NCBI GenBank assembly: GCA_003290165.1
Contig: QNQO01000226.1
Span: 124,001 to 188,000 of the forward strand
Length of the DNA: 64,000 nucleotides
Direction: 5' to 3'
DNA from: Berberis thunbergii
Lineage: Eukaryota; Streptophyta; Magnoliopsida; Ranunculales; Berberidaceae
The position numbers and the translations under genes were made by a program. Shown here piece by piece: positions 12,161-23,967 of the stretch. The notes beneath the pieces are model-generated. The model was not told the origin of the DNA and did no database searches. It worked only from the letters and a program-made list of their open reading frames with translations. The stretch's first letter is position 1, and each line of letters begins with the position of its first letter.

Positions 12161-12407
12161 GTAGTGTATTTTAGGTTAATTTGATATATCACTCCACATT
12201 CATTATTTGATTTTGTGATTAACGGTGGGAGTGAAAGTTTCATGAACATGAGAATCACATGCCTTGGTCATTCACACCATTGATCACAAAATCAAATGGT
12301 GAATGTGAATGATACATCAGTTTAGCGTAAAATGTAGGGGTCATTTAATGGATTCTCATGGCATGAGATTCCATGCAACCAAACACACCCTACATTCAAT
12401 TTGACCT

Positions 12408-12604
12408 CCAAATAAGATGGAACTCTGAAGTCAACTATGTGGACTCTGCTTAACTCGATCTATGACCAAAATACCCTCACTCCAACTTTAATTTTGTCAT
12501 TCAAACTGAACATGCCATTAGGGTGAAGTTGGAGTGAGGATATTTTGGTGGATCGAGTAAAGAAGAGTCAATGTGACTGACGTCACAATTCCATCCAATT
12601 TTGG
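12408..12604. mobile_element. Foldback MITE-like inverted repeat
   Basis: The left arm (about 12408-12489) and right arm (about 12525-12604) are imperfect reverse complements of each other over about 80 bases, separated by a short loop. The arms share ACCAAAATA and CCTCACTCCAACTT motifs. No coding sequence is present. The structure is that of a short foldback element. Confidence 0.6.
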
Positions 12605-12914
12605 AATCGGACTAGATTAGAGTTTAAAATAAAGACCAAACAAAATTGCAAATAAACTAATGTCAGCCAAATTCAAAATAATCCGTTTTGATTTTGAGAG
12701 CATCTACTGGGAGATAACAACTCAAAGTTTTCTCTACCAGCCCTTCCACTATGGAATGGTTAAGCTATTTGAACATCAAATAACAAAAAATATAGCACGT
12801 CTAACTCCAACACCAGAAAATTTGATATTCTAATAAACATTGCATGAGAAAAATATGATTACTACTCCTTTTTCCTCCCCGACTGAAACTATGACAAAAC
12901 CACCACAACCCACT

Positions 12915-12937
12915 CCCCCCCCCCCCCCCCCCCCCCC
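12915..12937 (+). repeat. Poly-C tract (23 C)
   Basis: An uninterrupted run of 23 cytosines. Length may be affected by sequencing or assembly error. Confidence 0.9.
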
Positions 12938-13289
12938 AACGAAACACCTCACAATAACCCAATTAGACAACCATCCCACCCTGAGATGGGTTTGCATCCT
13001 ACAGTGATGCACTCCGGCAAACTCCAACATTGGCGGCTAGGCACCAACATATTTATACGATGATGACTTGATGGACATCTCACAAAGCGACCCATCACAA
13101 TAATAGGAATGAGCAACTTCAACAAACACACTCATTTCTTTTTCCTTCAAAGAAGGCATGCCATGCATAAAAATTGGCCGATTTTAACTCAAAAGATATT
13201 AGGAAACCATGGCACCGAGCTCTCATAGCAAAGGTCATTCCTTGGACGCCAACTTCCCAATCGCCCAGTTTAAAAAGAGATTTCTCAAG

Positions 13290-13861
13290 AGAATCAAGGT
13301 GGATGGCCCACCAAATGTGATTGATCTGGAAGCAGTTTTTTCATCTTGCAATTTTACACAAAGGAGGATCTGCTAAATGAACTGACAGGTGGCCCATGGC
13401 TGATCTTTGGACACTGTATTTTGTTGCAAAAATGGCAGCCAAAATTATGGTCATTAGCTTACCAAAAACATAAAACAACAATTTGGGTTCAACTCCCGAA
13501 CCTCCCTATGATATCACCCAGTTGTTTTTTTCTTTTCTTATTGCCAAGTTCTTGGGCAGACCAATTAAGATTGACCCTGCATACCCAAAGCACTGAAAGA
13601 TGATGGTTCAGGCGTATATGGGTGGAATTTGATATTTCCGCACAATTGTTCTCCCATGTCATCATCAACAACTCTTGGCAACCTCTAGCATATGAAAAAA
13701 AAATTCAAAATCTCTGCTTCGGTTGCGTCCAAGATGGGACGGATAAGAAAGTTGCATTTACACCTCAAGACATGGTTCCAATCCATCGACTAGTGTCACC
13801 CTTAGCGAAGTTAGAAAACACTTTAGAACCAATTGCACCAGGCAAAACTGTTAATCCATGA
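13290..13861 (+). pseudogene. LINE ORF1, DUF4283 and zinc-knuckle region (broken)
   Basis: The frame at 13346 has YTKEDLLNELTGGPWLIFGH and TTIWVQLPNLPM, the core of the plant DUF4283 domain found in L1-type ORF1 proteins. After a shift, 13622-13861 continues with FDISAQLFSHVIINNSWQPL and CFGCVQDG, the start of the CX2CX4HX4C zinc knuckle, of which only the first cysteines remain. The ORF1 product binds RNA. Frameshifts near 13550-13620 show it is dead. Confidence 0.75.
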
Positions 13862-14206
13862 TTTGGAACATGATCCATTACCCGCAACCAACACTCATGG
13901 ACTGCGAAGCAACGAGCTAAATCATCTTGCTCGTATCAGAGTGTACACACTCCACAAGAAGACCATTATGACGCCATAAGGCAGCACAGTTGACACACAA
14001 GAATATCACGGACCACCCAACAACCAAATAAATCGAATGATCTGCGGAACATATCAAGATTTGACTTGCTTGAAGACATCCACGACACATGGAAACATTC
14101 CCTTGATGCAACAACCTCTTCAGATATGCGCCCAACCAGGGAAGCACCTTCTAAAACAAATTTACTTCCTGCTCACTTTTTTAAGAAAAATATAATTGTT
14201 TATGTT

Positions 14207-14517
14207 TATTAGGAAATACATCCTATTATTAGAAAAACATCTTTCAGTATTAGGAAATACATCCTATTGTTAGGAAAATATCTTTCAGTATTAGGAAATA
14301 CATTCTATTGTTAGAAAAATATATTTTAGCATATTGTGTTGCAAGTTTTATGGGGTTAGAAGTTTTATGGGGCTAGGAAACTTTCCGATGACTAGTGATT
14401 TGTTTCCTTGGTTTGGGAGGTTTCCTAGTGTATGGTGGTTTCCTATTGTATTTTGACTACAGTATTTATATTGCTGATGAATGAATGAAAGAACACAATT
14501 TGGCTTTAAACTTATCA
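14207..14517 (+). repeat. Copia 5' LTR
   Basis: 311 bp, with internal tandem repeats of about 45 bp (TATTAGGAAATACAT blocks, three copies) at its start. The same triplicated block is in the right LTR. Confidence 0.9.
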
Positions 14518-14530
14518 TGGTATCAGAGCC
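14518..14530 (+). promoter_or_regulatory. Copia primer-binding site
   Basis: TGGTATCAGAGCC directly follows the LTR; this is complementary to the 3' end of initiator tRNA-Met. Confidence 0.9.
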
Positions 14531-14555
14531 TACCTAAAACTTTCTTCTATCTTGA

Positions 14556-17500
14556 TTGCTTGCTATGGCTGGTGGAGAAATTCCTCCATCACAACCTCCA
14601 AAGATCGAGGCTAATTCACCATTCTTTCTAGGGCCGCAAGATAGACCTGGGGATTTTATCACTCCGATTCGCCTCAAACTCGACAACTTTGATGATTGGT
14701 CTCACGCAATTTGTGTTGCTCTTACTTCCCGCAGAAAATTTGGTTTTCTTGATGGCTCCATTAAAGACCTGGTTCCCCCTTGCACGAAGGATGATTGGAT
14801 TACAATTCACTGCATGCTCGTTTATTGGCTCATGAATACGATCGACTCGGAGGTAAAATCTATGTTATCAAACTATGATGATGCAAAACGATTGTGAGAT
14901 GATTTGCATGAAAGATTTTGTCTTGTCAATGGTCCAAGAATACAACAACTAAAATCTAACATAAATCGTTGTGAGCAGACCAAAACTATGCCCATTGCGG
15001 TTTATTTCAGCAAACTGACTATGTTGTGAGATGAATTAGATAAACACGAACCCTTAATCTCTTGCAAGTGTGGCAGGTGTACTTGTGGTGTAGGTAAACA
15101 ACATGCGGAAAGGCGTGAGAGAGATCGATTGCATCAATTCCTGGTTGGTTTGGTTTTCGAATATTATGCTTCCCTGCGCTCTACTCTCTTGTCTCAAGAC
15201 CCCCTGCCATCACTAAATAGAGCTTTCCAAACAATAGCTCAAGAAGAAAGAGTTAGGGGGATAACACGCATTAAAGACGAGGTATTTGAAGTTGCGGGAT
15301 TTGCAGTACGTATGGACAATCGTTCAAAACCACGCCTTACTCGAGCCGAGAAGGCTGCTCTGGTCTGCTCACACTGCCACAAGACGGGTCATAACGACAC
15401 CACCTGCTTTGAGTTGCACGACACTCCAGATTGGTTCATTGAGAAGTATGGGGCTAAAAGTGCGACGAAGGGGGCTGCACCACTTGTTGCTGCACGTGGC
15501 CGCGGACACGTCAAGGCCAACAAGGCCACGTCTGACCAGGCACTGATCACACCGCCAGGATCTTCGTCAATTGCACTTCAACTAGGTTTTTCTGCCGAAC
15601 AATGGCAGGCTCTCATGGCCGCTTTCGGCACTCCTCACCCTTCCCCTCATCGGTTGAACGGTAAGTGGATTATTGACACTGGGTGCTCCAATCATGTTAC
15701 GGGAGATTTGTCGGATTTAAGAAATGTGACTCCCTGTTCTGTTGGCCTCCCGGATGGTCAGAGTGTTGTTGCTTTGAAGGAAGGACTTGTCAAACTCACT
15801 GAAAAAATTATCCTTAACCATGTTCTTTATGTTCCAAAATTAAATTGTAATTTAATTTCGGCTTCACAATTGAGTGATGATATAAACTGTGAATTCATAA
15901 CTAACTCAGACTTGTGTGCTATCCAGGACCGACACACGAGGGAGGTGATTGAAACGGGTGACAGAAGGGATGGACTATACTACTTACGGGAGGAGACAAA
16001 GGTACAAGCAGTTTCAGTTACTCCTTCAACTTCTTTGGAGCTTTGGCATCGCAGATTGGGTCATCCTTCCGAGAAAGTGGTGAAGTTGCTTCCTTTTTTC
16101 AGCAATTCTAGTGGTAACTTGAATAAAACATGTGAAGTTTGTCACCATGCTAAACATTCTAGGGATAGTTTTCAGTTAAGTCATAATAAATCTACTCGAA
16201 TTTTCGAGTTAGTACATTGTGATTTATGGGGGCCATATGATACACCCTCGTCTTGTGGGGCTCGCTATTTTTTGACATTAGTGGATGACTTTTCCCGTGC
16301 TGTGTGGATCTATCTGTTAGTTGATAAAAGGAGGTTTTTAAAATGTTTATGTCCTTGATAGCTATGATTGATAGACAATTTTCTCAGAAATTGAAGATTG
16401 TTCGTAGTAATAATGGTACTGAATTTAATTGCCTTAAGGATTATTTTTTGGTCAATGGAATTCTGTTTTAAACTTCTTGTGTGGGGACTCTTCAACAAAA
16501 TGGCCGGGTAGAAAGGAAACATAAACACATTTTGAATTTTGCTCGGGCACTACGATTTCAGGGTGGTTTACCGCTTAATTTTTGGGGGGAATGTGCCCTT
16601 GCCGCTGCTCATATAATCAATCAGACACCTTCTAATATTTTTGGCAATAAAACTCCATATGAAGTCTTGTTTGATGATCCGCCTTTCCTTGGTGAATTGC
16701 GTGTTTTCGGTTCTCTGTGCTTCGCCCATAATTAGAAGGCAAAGGGTGATAAGTTTGCCAGTAGGAGTCGTAAATGTGTATTTGTGGGATATCTGTTTGG
16801 CAAGAAGGGTTGGTATTTGTTTGATTTGGACAAGCAAGATTTTTTTGTGTCCAGGGATGTCACGTTTTATGAGAATGTGTTCCCATATATTGATGTTGAG
16901 GCTACTAATTTTGTTGCTCGCAATGACATTCATGGTAATCTGCATGACGGGGTGGCTGTGGATCTTCCGAATTTTTTAGAAAATGATGAGGAGGTGCAGC
17001 CAGTACGCCCTCCCACGCCCAGGGGTGCTCTAGACCCGCAGCCGCAGGCCACCACACAGCTGCAGCCGCCGCCACACCGTCCACACCCAGGTCTGCTCTT
17101 GCCCAGCAGCCGCGTGCCATACCACAGCCCACCGCCACGCCGTTGCAGCCCGTGCTCCCTGCACCGCAGCCACCGGTGTTGCATACGCCTTCTCATAGGG
17201 ATGATTCAGGGGGGGGGCAGTGTCGGGAGATGTTCCGCCAAGTGAGCATTTAGGTCGTGGCTTTCGGGAAAAGTATTATTCGGTTAAGCTACGTGACTTT
17301 GTTACACACACTACAGTGAAGAAAAATAGTCCATCCTCCGCTTCACCTGCTTCTACATCTTCACCTCCCTCAGGTACACCTTATCCTATAGCACATTATG
17401 TTAGTTGTGACAGTTTTTCTGTGAAACACCGAAATTTTATTGCAGCTATTACAGCTAAAAGAGAGCCACATTATTTTAAGGAGGCTGTAAAAGATGCAGG

Positions 17501-18995
17501 GTGGCGCGCCGCTATGCAAGCGAAGATGCAGGCTTTGGAAGACAATGGGACGTGGACTATGAAAAAGTTGCCTTCAGGGAAGAAGGCTTTTGGTAGTCAA
17601 TGGTTGTATAAGATAAAGTACAAATCTGATGCTAGTATTGAGAGATTGAAGGCTCGTTTGGTTGTTTTCGGTAATCATTAGACCGAAGGGATAGATTATG
17701 ACGAGACATTCGCTCCAGTGGCAAAAATGACGACTGTTCGCGCATTCCTTGCAATTGCGGCTTCTAAAATTGGGAGTTGCATCAGATGGATGTACACAAT
17801 GCTTTCCTGCACGGGGATCTAGATGAGGAGGTCTATATGAAACTCCCTCCTTGCTTTACCTCTGATGAACCTGGTTTGGTGTGTCGGTTGCATAAATCTC
17901 TATATGGATTGAAACAGGCTCCTAGATGTTGGTTTGCTAAACTCGTGTCAGCTTTAAAAGGGTATGATTTTTTACAGTCCTATTCTGATTATTCCCTTTT
18001 TACTTATAAGAAGGGGCCGGTTCAAATTAATGTGCTCGTGTATGTTGATGATAATACTCTCTGGGAATGATTATGCTGCTTTGGCTCTGTTTAAAAGCTA
18101 CATTGGCTCTTGTTTTCATATGAAGGACCTCGGAGTCCTTAAATACTTCCTTGGTATTGAGGTTGCCCGCAGCTCTGCAGGGTTGTTTCTTTGTCAACGT
18201 AAATATGCACTTGATATTATTTTGGAGGTGGGTCTCTTAGGTTCGAAGCCTGCTATGTCTCCGATCGAACAAAACCATAAACTGGCGCGTGCTACGGGTT
18301 CTCTTCTCTCGGATCCTGAGTCTTATAGGCGTCTGGTGGGGCGTTTGGTCTATTTGGTGGTCACACGTCCTGATTTGACGTACTCGGTTCATGTGCTATC
18401 TCAGTTTATGCAGCAACCGCGACAGGAGCATTGGGATGCTGCATTGCGCGTTGTCCGCTATTTAAAAGGTACTCCGGGTTACGGTATTCTCCTGCGCTCG
18501 GATAGTGACTTGACTTTGCAAGGTTGGTGTGATTATGATTGGGCCGCTTGCACTATTACTCGGAGGTCCCTAACGGGGTGGTTGGTGTTTTTGGGCCATT
18601 CTCCGATTGCTTGGAAAACTAAGAAGCAACATACGGTTTCTCGTTCTTCGATTGAGGCGGAATATCGCTCTATGGCCGCCATAACGTGTGAGTTGAAATG
18701 GTTGAAAGGTTTATTATTGAGTTTAGGGGTACTTCATCCCAAGGCCGTTCTCCTCTTTTGTGATAGTCAGTCTGCCATATACATTGCGCAAAACCCCGTC
18801 TTCCATGAACGTACAAAGCATATTGAAGTTGATTGTCACTTCGTTCGTGATGCCATTCAGGATGGTCTTATTGCTCCTTCTTATGTGCCGACGACTGATC
18901 AGTTGGCAGACATTTTCACAAAGGCTTTGGGCAAATCGCAGTTCAATTATCTCTTTGACAAGTTGGGCATTCTTAACCCTCATGCTCCAACTTGA
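14556..18995 (+). pseudogene. Copia gag-pol polyprotein (broken)
   Basis: Gag (14556-about 15450) ends in the zinc knuckle CSHCHKTGHNDTTC. The protease motif WIIDTGCSNH is near 15670. The pre-integrase zinc finger (LWHRRLGHP ... CEVCHHAKH) is near 16045-16160. The integrase core starts VHCDLWGPY with VDDFSR, and continues after a shift near 16350 with an N-G-R-VERKH block. The reverse transcriptase has [20 protein letters not shown] and YVDD near 18045. RNase H has [11 protein letters not shown] and CDSQSA and ends at 18995. Stops near 14896, 15028, 16469 and 16733 and shifts near 16350, 17230, 17680 and 18055 make it non-functional. Confidence 0.95.
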
Positions 18996-19001
18996 GGGGG
19001 G
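18994..19001 (+). promoter_or_regulatory. Copia polypurine tract
   Basis: GAGGGGGG lies just 5' of the right LTR, the plus-strand primer position. Confidence 0.8.
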
Positions 19002-19295
19002 TATTAGGAAATACATCCTATTATTAGAAAAATATCTTACAGTATTAGGAAATACATCATATTGTTAGGAAAATATCTTCCAGTATTAGGAAATACATTC
19101 TATTGTTAGGAAAATATATTTTAGCATATTGTGTTGCAAGTTTTATGGGGTTAGAAAACTTTCCGATGACTAGTGATTTGTTTCCTTGGTTTGAGAGGTT
19201 TTCTAGTGTATGGTGATTTTCTATTGTATTTTGACTACAATATTTATATTGATGATGAATGAATGAAATGACACAATTTGACTTTAAACTTATCA
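19002..19295 (+). repeat. Copia 3' LTR
   Basis: 294 bp, near-identical to the left LTR; lacks a short duplicated segment (TTTTATGGGG...) present in the left copy. Confidence 0.9.
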
Positions 19296-20027
19296 ATATT
19301 GCTGAAGTGGTTCTAAAATCTCCAGTAGGTACATTAAAGATAAAGCCCCATCATCATTTTCTAAGTACCAAAACCAATTTCGATGCTTCAGCAGACAAAG
19401 GGAATGTCCACCCAAGCCAACCATTTAATGCTCCCTATTACCAACCCACTCAGATTGTTGGTTCTATTTCGAAAACAGACTCCACACATATCCAATCTCC
19501 CAACCATAAATTTTATTTTCTGAAATTCCTGCAACTACTCCTATGGTGGAGGAACCATGCCCCTCGCTACATGCGCGATTAGATACTAAATTCACACGCA
19601 GAAAAACACAATGCTCTCAGTTGTATAAAATCCAAATCACATTTTTTAAACCCCACTTTCCCAAACTCGAACTCATCCACAACTACCCATCTCCTAAACC
19701 TCTTCACTTCCGAACACCATGTTGCAATCAAATACACCATGGAAAAATGGCTCTTCCAAGAATCCAATCGACGCATTCCTCAACCCACAACCAACCACTC
19801 TGTTCTCATGGTGCAGAAACACAACATTCCCCATTCCCATGTGGCAATACACCAGTGACCCCAAACATATCCAAGAAGCCAAAAGAACCCTTCTAGTCCA
19901 CACCACTCCCAACAACGAGGGAAGACAAGAAAACCCAAAATTCATTCCTTGGCAGCAAACAGACCTGCCCCAAGGAGGTTTCACTGTCATTCCACGAGGA
20001 CAAATGATATTGATTTGGTTTGAATAT

Positions 20028-20345
20028 TGATAGAACTAAAGGACAATAATCGAAATAATAACTGAAATAAACGAATGAGAATCAAAATAAAAGTACGATA
20101 AAAGTTAATGAAAAACAACTAAGAAGATAACTATTCTTTCAATCATTTACCAAAGAATAATAAACAATTTTTTGCCTTATTTATAATATTTCTAACTTCT
20201 TTGGCAAGTTGATTAATCTAACTCTAATTGACTAATAATGTTCTAACTACTATTTTGAGCTCTTACTTAATAGACCAAATTATATATAATATTAGTATTG
20301 CTAATCTTACCCATAATATTGTTTACATATAAACCTCCTGGGGTT
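20028..20345 (-). mobile_element. 3' LTR remnant of a minus-strand LTR retrotransposon
   Basis: Read on the minus strand, a polypurine tract AACCCCAGGAGGTTTA (20345-20328) is followed by a 300-bp LTR-like segment starting TGTAAACAATATT and ending GTTCTATCA at 20028. It contains a TATAAATA box. The sequence upstream (right) has AAGCTTGTGGACAAGCTTCTTC, like the end of pol of plant gypsy elements. No 5' LTR was seen. Confidence 0.45.
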
Positions 20346-22220
20346 GAAGAAGCTTGTCCACAAGCTTTATAATTTCGAGGAACACAAACAACAGGTAAAA
20401 GAACACAAGGTAAAATGCAAGAACAGAAGCCAACCTTAAACTTTTCCGTTGTAATTGCTCATAGCATAAACACACAAATCACAAAGTTGCCACCAAAAAT
20501 AATATCAACCACAAATCTTTGGCTCAACAGACATCCACGTCATGAATTGAATTTTTTTGGTGCACAAACTTGTTTCAAAATGTGCCATAAAATTGACCAA
20601 ATTAGAAACTTTGTCTTGCAGTTGTATGTGTGTTGTCTTATGGTGGTGACCAACATGGTCATAAACATTACTTGAACCAACAAGTGGTGATACACGGTTT
20701 GCTCTGCAACTGTGAATAGCGTCAGGACCAGTTGAAGAGTAATCAAATTAATTATGTCTGGTGGGACTTAATGTTTGTTAGTGTCTAAATAACCCAAAAA
20801 AAATTGAACTTCTTATTATTCACGATGTAGTCCATCCTTTCCATATGAATTGTGATGAACAAAATGATGAACCTCGCCATTGTGTACATGAGGGGTAGGT
20901 CGATGGGATTGTTGGCGGTGGAGGAGGCCACATTGTGGTGGATCATGACCAAGCCAAATATGCTGATTGGCTAGTGGCAACTCAGTTCTATGCACTGTGG
21001 ACTGTTGGGCTATGATCTGTGGGTGACAAGAGGATTGGTGCTGGCTGGATTTAGGTATGGTTTCTATTGTTCCCTCAGTAAACTCATATTCCATATCTAT
21101 TATTTTTTTTTATTTGTGGGGTTAGGACTAAGTAGGGGTGTAGAACAGGGTCATGGGTTGGTAACAGGCTATGAGGGAAGGTGGAGATGGTTGATCAGAT
21201 TTGTCCACATGGCTGGAAGAGTGTCGTCGGCATTGTCACTTGGTGGTGTTTGAATGGTGGGGGTGGCAGAGGGGACTGTTGGAGATAGGGAAGGGCGACC
21301 AGCCTGGCTGATTGACCCACCAAGTTGTGCGTCGTCATCTGTGAGGGAGGGTGGTGCGATTGAGTGTTGCTCAATTAATTCCAAACTGGTATGGGACTGT
21401 GTGTTGCCGCATGTGGTGCTGGATAATTTGATGAATTAAGTTTTCTTAGTTTGTTTCTTTTGAAGTAAATCAAGTTGTGGATCTTGTTTTTATGGTTTGG
21501 TCGAATTGAGATTTGTTTCTTGGTTCGATTAGGTACTTTGATAATAGGTTTGAGTATGTACTCTAAAAAGAAGTTTTGTCATGATGAGGGAGTTGTGGGT
21601 CATCTTTCTCTTTAGATCTACACAATTTACTGGTGGTATGGAATTCATATTGCTTTTATTTTCTTTTATCTCCCCTTGCATTGTGGTGGGTACCTAACAT
21701 ATTGTGGTGGGTTTGCTAGGAAACTAATACTTATTTAAAAAATGTTGATATTTTGCTTGGGTTTTAATACTTATTTGGTAACTTTGTTGTTGTTATTTGA
21801 AAGGCAAGCATGTTGCTGGTGGGTTTAGAATTCAATGCGTGAGGATCAAATCACTATAGTCTTAACCAACTAACCAGGCTACCATTTAACATGTTTATTG
21901 TTTGTGCATGTTCATTGACTCTAGTAACATAAGCAGTTGGTTTAGGTGTGTTATGTCCTCTTTGCAAAAATAATATATGTTGCATTTGATCTTGTGAATT
22001 ATTCCCAACTAACCACCTTTTAATTATTTTGTCTAATGTGTTGGGTAGAAATAACCTTCGAACAAACTTTAATGGTTTAAGAATAGCTTGTGTAGAGAGT
22101 TAAATAGGATTTCACTTGGAAACTTATGTAATTTACTATGCGTGTTTGTCTTTTAAAAACATTTGAACTTTTGTTCTTCGAATGCTTATAATTTTCAGAA
22201 CTTGGTTAGTATGAAAATAA
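20346..22220. other. No recognisable gene
   Basis: Short frames on both strands (for example 20816-21094 and 21169-21384, minus) are rich in His, Gln, Ser and Pro and show no family motif. The part near 20346-20800 may be internal sequence of the LTR element whose 3' end is at 20028-20345. 21440-22220 is AT-rich with nothing recognised. Confidence 0.4.
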
Positions 22221-22641
22221 AGGCTGAAAACCGAACCATCGGTTTGGTTTTCACCTAAATTGTGACCCGAACCGACTTAGGTCGGTTTTAAAATTTTCAA
22301 ATCGAACCGACCATTAACAAAACCGATCCGAAATCAAACCGATTTTAATTTATGCAAACCGTAACCGAATCGACTAAAATCGAACCAAAATCGAAATAAA
22401 ACCGAACCGACTGACTATTTTAAACATATTATATTATTTATATATAAAAATATATTATTTATTATATATATTCGATCTGTTCGGTTTGGTCGGTTAAAAT
22501 CACATAGAAATCGAAAACTGAGCCGACCACTTCTGTTTTGAATTTTTTAAAATCGAAACCGAATTTAAACCGAACCAATCAGTTCAATTTTGATTGGTTC
22601 GGTCAGTTTAGTCGATTTGATCGATTTTTTGTTCAGTCCTA
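22221..22641. mobile_element. hAT-like non-autonomous repeat rich in CGGTTCGGTTT
   Basis: The ends are short inverted repeats (AGGCTGAAAA at the left; the reverse complement of GTTCAGTCCT at the right). Inside, copies of ACCGAACCGAC and its complement make the whole element self-complementary around an AT-rich centre. Elements of this kind are common short hAT-like repeats in plants. Confidence 0.55.
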
Positions 22642-23111
22642 AGGAAAATCCACCTTTGGGATAAGAATGGAGAACATGCTCATAGTCATGTGGCTAAAAT
22701 AAAATTTAACTTTGACATAAAGGCGCGCTTGTCTTTCAAGGATATAACATGGGTAAGCATTCCTAGATATCATCAGTTTCTTTTTATTATTAATGGGAGT
22801 ATGTATATGCATCAAGATGTTATGTTGCCTATTTGGAAATCAAGTTACATACGGATTTCTTTTTTTCATTTTTCAGGTTTCCAACTAGAAGAAAGGATCG
22901 AAGAAAATGTGCTTTGAGTAAGAGAGTTGAGTTTGCTTTTTTAAGATCCAGAGCAATGACGAGATTTGAAGACTTTAGCTTCATCTATTGATGATCCTTT
23001 GTTTATGGTAGAACCATGGTGGAAATGTGTTAAATATTTATGGTTTGAGTGAATTGGGAAGCAAAATCTTAGTGCATGAAACATATGTAAATAGTAGACC
23101 TGATTCATAAT
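22642..23111. other. No recognisable gene
   Basis: An open segment of 75 codons (22690-22917, plus) has no recognised similarity. It ends at the target duplication of the Tat-type element. Confidence 0.35.
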
Positions 23112-23116
23112 GTTGT

Positions 23117-23682
23117 TGATGTGTCCAAAAATTGTCCTCTTGTGAGTTTGACCTGCAAAAAAATGTTAGGCTGCCAAGAACCACATTTTTGGTGGTCGAA
23201 GGCACTCCGATGCTTAAGTCAACAATTCTATTTGAAGAAGAAAATAAATCTGGACAAAACTTAGTTAAAGTTGCATACCTGTGTTGAATGTTCCCTTTAC
23301 CTTTTATAATGGTCGCGATTAATTCTATGCGTGACTTAAACATGTGAGGAGCAACAAAAGGAGATATTTCTCGTAACAGTCTTCTCCTTGATGGAGATGC
23401 GACCGTGGAGATGTAACTCCCTCCATGACTATTTTTTGGTGCAACGTTCCTCTTCTTTATGAGAGAACTTGTGTCAGGCCTGGATTTGGGCTTTAATTCA
23501 TTCGGGCCTAGATTTGAGTTTTGATTACATTTTCTTATAGTGAGTCTTATCTGGCCCCTTACAATTGGCTTGATTCTTCTTGGGTTTTACGGGCTGGCCT
23601 AGTAGATGAGATGCTATATCCTCGCGATGGATGTTCTCTGCCACGTGTATGGCCGCGATGATCGATATATTTTTATGTATCA
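23117..23682 (-). repeat. Element A 3' LTR
   Basis: 566 bp; on the minus strand it starts TGATACATA and ends GGACACATCA. It aligns over its whole length with 39582-40073 with many substitutions and some indels, so the insertion is old. Confidence 0.85.
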
Positions 23683-23700
23683 TTAGCTACTCCCCCTTAG
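23683..23700 (-). promoter_or_regulatory. Element A polypurine tract
   Basis: On the minus strand CTAAGGGGGAGTAGCTAA immediately precedes the 3' LTR. Confidence 0.7.
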
Positions 23701-23967
23701 TTAATGGGTATGCTGATGTGGCCACTAACTTGTGACAATTTATTTTTCAATTCCATCATTACCTTGTATTTAATGTTGTAAGTAACTTTGTGCGGGTTGG
23801 TGTCTCAATTATTTGTTTGCCTGTTCATTTTTTCACACATTTTTGGGATTTCACATAGACATCATATCTGGCACACTGTCCCATGAACAGTCCCTTTATT
23901 GCTCAATTCTATAAATGAGACGTGACGAATTCATTTTCCCCCTTTACACTATCTTTGAAAGTAGGGT

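Larger units (their letters stand above)
14207..19295 (+). mobile_element. Ty1/copia LTR retrotransposon, full-length but decayed
   Basis: LTRs of 311 bp (14207-14517) and 294 bp (19002-19295) both start TATTAGGAAATACATC and end ACTTATCA. A primer-binding site TGGTATCAGAGCC follows the left LTR and a polypurine tract GAGGGGGG precedes the right LTR. The order gag, protease, integrase, reverse transcriptase, RNase H is that of Ty1/copia. Flanking 5-bp repeats match at 4 of 5 bases. The LTRs differ by several substitutions and a short indel, and the coding part has several stops and shifts, so insertion is not very recent. Confidence 0.95.
13290..20027 (+). mobile_element. L1-type LINE ORF1 remnant split by a copia element
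   Basis: The left part (about 13290-14206) has DUF4283-type ORF1 sequence; the right part (19296-20027) continues as polar, proline-rich coding-like sequence. The two are separated by a complete Ty1/copia element flanked by near-identical 5-bp repeats (ATGTT at 14202-14206 and ATATT at 19296-19300). No ORF2 (endonuclease or reverse transcriptase) was found, so only ORF1 remains. Confidence 0.65.
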
